A stretch of DNA of 12,631 nucleotides from JBCCWR01 sp039193385. Its GTDB lineage: Bacteria > Verrucomicrobiota > Verrucomicrobiia > Methylacidiphilales > JBCCWR01. The notes beneath the pieces are model-generated. The model made no database searches, was not told where the DNA came from, and worked only from the letters and a program-made list of their open reading frames with translations. Where the stretch lies: assembly GCA_039193385.1 (NCBI GenBank), contig JBCCWR010000063.1, positions 1-12,631 on the forward strand. Direction: 5' to 3'. Positions within the stretch are counted from its first letter, which is position 1; each line of letters opens with the position of its first letter. Positions 8,262 to 12,631 of the stretch are shown in pieces. A program made the translations under genes and the position numbers.

Positions 8262-10961
8262 ATGCCTGACGACAATACTCCCAAACCGCCCAAGTCTGAT
8301 AAACCCTCCGAAGATTCCTTTGGATCTAACGAGAATATCGCCCCCATAAATGTGGCGGATGAGATCAAAAACTCGTTTCTGGATTATTCCATGTCGGTCA
8401 TTGTCTCCCGCGCACTGCCGGATGTGCGCGACGGCTTGAAACCTTCCCAGCGTCGTATTCTCTATGCCATGCATGAGCTCAATCTTTACCCGCCGAAGAA
8501 GCACATGAAGTGCGCGAAGATAGCGGGTGATACTTCTGGTAACTACCATCCACACGGAGAAGCTGTTATTTATCCCACTTTAGTCAACATGGCACAGACC
8601 TGGTCTATGCGGGATCCGTTGATAGATCCGCAGGGTAACTTTGGTTCAGTGGAAGGAGATCCCCCCGCAGCCATGCGTTATACGGAGGCACGTCTTACCC
8701 AGCTTGGGGGTTCCCTCATGGCTGACATGGAAAAAGACACGGTTAATTTCGTGCCGAATTATGATGAACGTTTAACGGAACCGACCGTCTTTCCGGCTGC
8801 CTTTCCTAATCTGCTCGTCAATGGTGGTACCGGCATCGCCGTAGGTATGGCAACTACCATTCCTCCGCATAATCTAGGTGAAGTCATTGATGGTATTCAT
8901 GCGCAGATCGACAACCCGGATATTACCATCACAGACCTCATGCAGTTTATTAAAGGTCCGGACTTTCCCACCGGCTCATCCATCATTGGACTAAAAGGCA
9001 TAATAGACTATTTCAATACAGGCAGAGGCTCTGTGCGTGTTCGCGCGAAGTTGCGTGTTGATGAACTCAGAGGCGGTAAGGAAGCTATCATCGTTGATGA
9101 AATTCCCTATAATATTAACCGTGCTGTTCTGGTTGAGCGTATTGCAGAGTTGGTTAATACCAAGGTCTTGACCGACATTTCTGCGGTGCGGGATGAATCC
9201 GACGAAAATACCCGTGTGGTTATTGAGCTCAAACGTTCAGCGGTTCCCAAGGTTGTTATTAACAACTTATACAAGCTCACCTCGCTCGAAACATCTTTCT
9301 CCTCCAACATGCTGGCCATTGATCAGCAGCGACCCAAAATTCTTAATCTCAAAGAAATCATCAATTGTTATATTGAGCACCGCCGTGAAGTTATTCTCCG
9401 TCGCACCCGTTTTGAGTTAGATAAAGCGGAGCTTCGCGCAGAAACTCTGGAAGGTTACCTCATTGCCCTGGGTAATCTGGATGAATTCATTCGTATTATT
9501 CGTGAATCAGCCAATCGTGAAGAGGCGAAGCTCAAACTTCTCGCTTATGAATACACGCGGGATGTAGCCGAACAATTTGGCATAACGATTCGTAAAGATG
9601 AACGGCTTACCAATGGCTATTACAAAATTTCCGAAAGACAGGTAGATGCCATTCTTGAACTACGCCTTTATCAGCTAACAGGCCTGGAAATTGGCAAGGT
9701 GAAGGATGAGTATGCTAAATTGCTGGAAAAAATCGAAGACCTCATGGACATCCTGGCCCGTGAGCAGCGTGTGTTGGACATCATTAAAGATGAGCTTTCA
9801 GCCATTAAAGATAAGTATGCTACACCCCGCCGCACGGAGATTTTACCTGATGAAGGTGAGATCAGCATTGAAGACTTGGTTACCAATGAAGGCATGATCA
9901 TCACCCTGACCCACGGAGGTATGATCAAGCGTACCAGCATTTCCAGCTACAGATCACAGCGACGGGGCGGTAAAGGTGTTATCGGTCTCAAAACCAACGA
10001 AGCGCAATCTGAGGAGTTGGATAGCGATTTCGTAGAACATCTCTTTACCGCATCGACGCATGATTACCTGATGTTTTTCACCAACATCGGGCGTGTCTAT
10101 GTCGAGCGTGTGTACGGAATTCCCGAAGGAGCCAGAACCTCCAAAGGCCGTAACATTGCTAACGTGCTTGCACTTCAGCCCGAAGAAAAAGTCGTAGAAA
10201 TCATGCGCCTCGAATCCAAGACCGATGATGAGGGCAATGACATTACTTTGCGTGATGATGCAAAGTTCCTTTTCTTTGCCACGCGCAATGGAACAGTTAA
10301 GAAGACACAACTTTCCGCTTACGCAAATGTTCACAAAGGTGGAATCAATGCCATCAAGATTGACGAAAATGATGTGCTCATCGACGCTAAGCTTACTTCC
10401 GGTGAGGATGAACTTGTGCTTATAACCGCCAGTGGCTTAAGCCTTCGTTTTCACGAGAAAAATGTTCGATCTATGGGGCGTGTTGCTACAGGCGTACGGG
10501 GCATTAAGCTCGTAGGTGATGACCAGGTTATCGCCCTGACGCAAGTTACCGAAGGCGGTTCTCTACTGGTTGCAGGTGAAACAGGCATTGGTAAACGCAC
10601 TAACTTCTCCGAATACAACAGTCAAAATCGTGGTGGTAAAGGTATCATTACTATGAAGACGGGGGATAAAACGGGCCAGATAGTGGGTGCGCTTTCCGTT
10701 ACTGATGAAGATGAAATTATGCTCATTACCACACAAGGTCAGATGGTTCGCATCGCATGCTCCACCATACGCGAAGCGGGTCGGAATACCATGGGGGTTA
10801 AATTGATCACCCCAGCAAGTGGAGACTCATTGCAGGCTGTCGCCCGCGTTATCGAACCGGATGATGAAGCGGAAAAAGCCGACAGTGATGATGAAGAAGC
10901 TTCAGCTGTTGATACTGCGGAGCCGCAAGAGAATACTGAAAATCAGGAAAATGAAGAATAG
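8262..10961 (+). CDS. gyrA: DNA gyrase subunit A
   Basis: GyrA is the breakage-reunion and DNA-wrapping subunit of gyrase. Of its 899 residues, 1-25 are a Pro/Ser/Lys/Asp-rich extension; the winged-helix and tower domains follow, with the catalytic tyrosine Y140 in A-A-M-R-Y-T-E-A-R. The C-terminal beta-pinwheel starts near residue 530 and holds a canonical GyrA box Q566-R-R-G-G-K-G, which marks true gyrase rather than topoisomerase IV (ParC), plus a second box-like Q788-N-R-G-G-K-G in the last blade. The protein ends in a strongly acidic tail (865-899, 17 of 35 residues D or E). In the quinolone region the positions matching E. coli Ser83 and Asp87 are A101 and P105. The gene sits 62 bases after gyrB with no Shine-Dalgarno before the ATG, and a phosphatase gene follows 8 bases after its stop. 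Confidence 0.97.
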   Translation: MPDDNTPKPPKSDKPSEDSFGSNENIAPINVADEIKNSFLDYSMSVIVSRALPDVRDGLKPSQRRILYAMHELNLYPPKKHMKCAKIAGDTSGNYHPHGEAVIYPTLVNMAQTWSMRDPLIDPQGNFGSVEGDPPAAMRYTEARLTQLGGSLMADMEKDTVNFVPNYDERLTEPTVFPAAFPNLLVNGGTGIAVGMATTIPPHNLGEVIDGIHAQIDNPDITITDLMQFIKGPDFPTGSSIIGLKGIIDYFNTGRGSVRVRAKLRVDELRGGKEAIIVDEIPYNINRAVLVERIAELVNTKVLTDISAVRDESDENTRVVIELKRSAVPKVVINNLYKLTSLETSFSSNMLAIDQQRPKILNLKEIINCYIEHRREVILRRTRFELDKAELRAETLEGYLIALGNLDEFIRIIRESANREEAKLKLLAYEYTRDVAEQFGITIRKDERLTNGYYKISERQVDAILELRLYQLTGLEIGKVKDEYAKLLEKIEDLMDILAREQRVLDIIKDELSAIKDKYATPRRTEILPDEGEISIEDLVTNEGMIITLTHGGMIKRTSISSYRSQRRGGKGVIGLKTNEAQSEELDSDFVEHLFTASTHDYLMFFTNIGRVYVERVYGIPEGARTSKGRNIANVLALQPEEKVVEIMRLESKTDDEGNDITLRDDAKFLFFATRNGTVKKTQLSAYANVHKGGINAIKIDENDVLIDAKLTSGEDELVLITASGLSLRFHEKNVRSMGRVATGVRGIKLVGDDQVIALTQVTEGGSLLVAGETGIGKRTNFSEYNSQNRGGKGIITMKTGDKTGQIVGALSVTDEDEIMLITTQGQMVRIACSTIREAGRNTMGVKLITPASGDSLQAVARVIEPDDEAEKADSDDEEASAVDTAEPQENTENQENEE

Positions 10962-10969
10962 TCTCATGT

Positions 10970-11782
10970 ATGATTCTAGCTACGGATCTTGACCGGACTC
11001 TTTTTCCCAATGGCATGCAGCCTGCGGATGCTTCCATGCCCTTGCTTAAGCAATTGGTGATCAAGCATGCCATTGAGGTAATCTATGTCACAGGAAGACA
11101 TATCAAGCAGATTCAACAGGGCATAGAGGAGTATAACCCTCCATTACCTACTTTCGCTATCACCGATGTGGGAACGCGCATTTATAAATACCAGAGCGGC
11201 ACATTTAGCGAAGATGAAGGTTATGTGGGACGCATTAAAAATCTCAGTCCAGGTTGGGATTTTGAGATGTTTAAAAAAAAGTTAAGCACCATCTCTCATC
11301 TACAACTTCAACCCGAAGATAGACAGAATCAGTTCAAACTCAGCTACTTTGTTGATGATCTTAAAGCAGCGACAGAAACAATTGCCAGGGTGCGTCGTCA
11401 GTTGAACGAATGCTGCTCCTGTTTTGATATTACATACAGCGTGGATGAAACCGCGCAACAGGGATTGTTGGATGTCTTACCCAGCCGGGCCAACAAAATG
11501 GAGGGTATCGAATACCTTCGCGAAAAAGAGGGTATCGCCTTAGATGATATTCTTTATGCAGGAGACAGCGGTAATGACATCAGTGCTCTGACACATGGCT
11601 ATAAAGCTGTTTTGGTGGCCAATGCTATTGATGAAGTGCGGCAGGAAACTATTCGCATAGCGCAGGAGAATAAGACTCTGGAACAGGTTTATTTTGCCAA
11701 AGGGGATGATGCCCTCAAACTTAATGGTTGCTACCACTCAGGCATCATCGAAGCTCTGTTTCATTTCCATATAATAACTTAG
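10970..11782 (+). CDS. HAD-IIB phosphatase, sucrose-phosphate-phosphatase-like
   Basis: This 270-residue protein is a haloacid-dehalogenase-type phosphatase, probably acting on a sugar phosphate in the cytoplasm. Motif I is D6-L-D8-R-T (nucleophile and acid/base), motif II is T41 in V-T-G-R, motif III is K176 in A-N-K-M-E-G, and motif IV is G198-D-S-G-N-D203. The G-D-S-G-N-D form, the following region ending in V-L-V-A-N-A and the length match the sucrose-6-phosphate phosphatase branch and the phosphatase domain attached to some sucrose-phosphate synthases. A cap domain occupies about 85-165. The specific substrate is not shown; other sugar or glycerate phosphates are possible. It starts 8 bases after the gyrA stop, so it is likely transcribed with gyrase. 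The start context ATGTATG also offers an out-of-frame ATG at 10966 that ends after eight codons. No sugar-phosphate synthase gene is in the window. It converges on the nuclease gene 33 bases away. Confidence 0.8.
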   Translation: MILATDLDRTLFPNGMQPADASMPLLKQLVIKHAIEVIYVTGRHIKQIQQGIEEYNPPLPTFAITDVGTRIYKYQSGTFSEDEGYVGRIKNLSPGWDFEMFKKKLSTISHLQLQPEDRQNQFKLSYFVDDLKAATETIARVRRQLNECCSCFDITYSVDETAQQGLLDVLPSRANKMEGIEYLREKEGIALDDILYAGDSGNDISALTHGYKAVLVANAIDEVRQETIRIAQENKTLEQVYFAKGDDALKLNGCYHSGIIEALFHFHIIT

Positions 11783-11815
11783 CGGCAGCCTATACCTATA
11801 GGATTAGATCCAAGG

Positions 11816-12631
11816 CTAGATCACGGACACAGACTTGCCCTGACGGGTGGAGTAAAGTAACCCCTTTGCCGGGCAATCTGTTAGTTGTTGCATAGCTTGT
11901 AAATAGGCGTGAATCTGAGCGTTATACTTTTCTATCAAATCCTTCGGCTTTTGAATACGGTCTGTTTTCCAGTCGATGATCAACCACTCCTGGCGCTCTT
12001 GATGAAAAGCAGCCAGGTCAATAATGCCGTCCAGACATTCATCCTCATGGAGTTGAGCCATAAAAGGAGTTTCCTGATGAATCACCCATTGGCTCTGACA
12101 AAGTATTTCATAAATTTCTGATTTTAAGAGTAGTGCGAACTCTATCTCAGCGCGTTGCGCATCGGGCGCGTCTTGCGCATTTAAGTCAAAGCAAGCTCGG
12201 CAGGAAGCTTCTCCGTCCTGCCAGGGTAATCTTTCCATAAAGCTATGCCACCATGTGCCGTAGCGTATGCCAGGGTTATCTTCTGCTGGAACAGGCCACT
12301 CGGGTTCCGCATTAGAACGTTGCTCAGGTTCCTCTGTGGCTTGCTCATTGGAGCCATGCGAAAGGCTATGAGGTAAAATACGTCGGGGAAACAGATCCGC
12401 GCTGCTTTGAGCCATCGGCAAACTAATGGTCTCAGATGCATCGGTTATCATAACATGGGTAGGTTTCTGTTCAGTCTGTTCCGTGTCTAAAAGATCAACT
12501 GTACATGTTTCTGGAAGAGATGCGAATACGGAGCTGGGATCTGATGGATCGCCTAATTGAGTTAATTGTGAAAATTTGGGGTCGATTCTCCGGCGCTTAC
12601 TATGGCTAAAAAGCTTAAAGTCATCGCAGAG
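11816..12631 (-). CDS. C-terminal part of AddA-like helicase-nuclease (cut by window edge)
   Basis: The reading frame ends with TAG at 11818-11816 and is open without a stop to the last base of the window, giving at least 271 residues, so the true start lies to the right. The Met at 12451 is internal, not a start. The last 150 residues form a RecB-type PD-(D/E)XK nuclease domain: Y-G-T-W-W-H (His at window residue 129), D-G-I-I-D (second Asp at 205), then I-I-D-W-K-T-D (D220 and K222), and a Y-N-A-Q-I-H-A-Y helix. This order is that of the AddA C-terminal nuclease, which resects double-strand breaks for RecA-dependent repair together with AddB. The stretch before it (window residues about 15-120) is polar, rich in Ser, Glu and Pro, and is probably a linker to the UvrD-type helicase, which would lie outside the window. 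A stand-alone UvrD-nuclease fusion is the main alternative. Confidence 0.8.
   Translation of the reverse strand, partial: LCDDFKLFSHSKRRRIDPKFSQLTQLGDPSDPSSVFASLPETCTVDLLDTEQTEQKPTHVMITDASETISLPMAQSSADLFPRRILPHSLSHGSNEQATEEPEQRSNAEPEWPVPAEDNPGIRYGTWWHSFMERLPWQDGEASCRACFDLNAQDAPDAQRAEIEFALLLKSEIYEILCQSQWVIHQETPFMAQLHEDECLDGIIDLAAFHQERQEWLIIDWKTDRIQKPKDLIEKYNAQIHAYLQAMQQLTDCPAKGLLYSTRQGKSVSVI

Noticed and set aside
9954..10334. 126-codon minus-strand open frame inside gyrA.
   Set aside because: It is antisense to the conserved GyrA pinwheel, including the GyrA box, and has no motif of its own.
5626..10961. Possibility that the pair is topoisomerase IV (parE-parC).
   Set aside because: The A subunit carries a canonical GyrA box Q-R-R-G-G-K-G at 566-572, full pinwheel blades and an acidic tail, which mark gyrase.
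11789..11802. Palindrome CCTATACCTATAGG between the convergent phosphatase and nuclease genes, a possible bidirectional terminator.
   Set aside because: The stem is only 5-6 pairs, AT-rich, with a very small loop and no following T-run on either strand.

Overview
The window (about 12.6 kb, moderate GC in genes and AT-rich gaps) is a bacterial chromosomal segment of mainly housekeeping character. GyrA carries the block GDTSGNYHPHGEAVIYPTLV followed by GDPPAAMRYTEARL. Together with a GyrB that has a long insert in its TOPRIM half and start codons without clear Shine-Dalgarno sequences, this suggests the Planctomycetota-Verrucomicrobiota-Chlamydiota group, most likely Verrucomicrobiota. That placement rests on remembered family patterns, not on a search.

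Layout from left to right. Bases 1-157 are AT-rich non-coding DNA or the edge of another gene. A gene for an exported thioredoxin-fold protein (158-763, +) converges on a two-gene minus-strand operon. That operon is glnD (2487-5285), the bifunctional uridylyltransferase/uridylyl-removing enzyme of PII, followed with a 4-base ATGA overlap by a soluble GAF-GAF histidine kinase (805-2490). A 340-base AT-rich gap (5286-5625) separates glnD from the divergent gyrase operon gyrB (5626-8199), gyrA (8262-10961) and, 8 bases later, a HAD phosphatase resembling sucrose-phosphate phosphatase (10970-11782). Converging on it from the right edge is the C-terminal part of an AddA-like helicase-nuclease. Its reading frame is open to the last base of the window, so the gene is cut by the edge.

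Functionally there are two clear units: a nitrogen-signalling enzyme co-translated with an NtrB-like kinase lacking membrane segments, and a complete DNA gyrase with an extra sugar-phosphate phosphatase in its operon. The AddA-like protein points to double-strand-break processing. I see no mobile element, CRISPR array, tRNA or rRNA. I did not find a clearly new defence or biosynthetic system. The points most worth a second look are the glnD-kinase coupling, the natural Ala/Pro substitutions at the quinolone-contact positions of GyrA, the phosphatase in the gyrase operon and the general absence of Shine-Dalgarno sequences.
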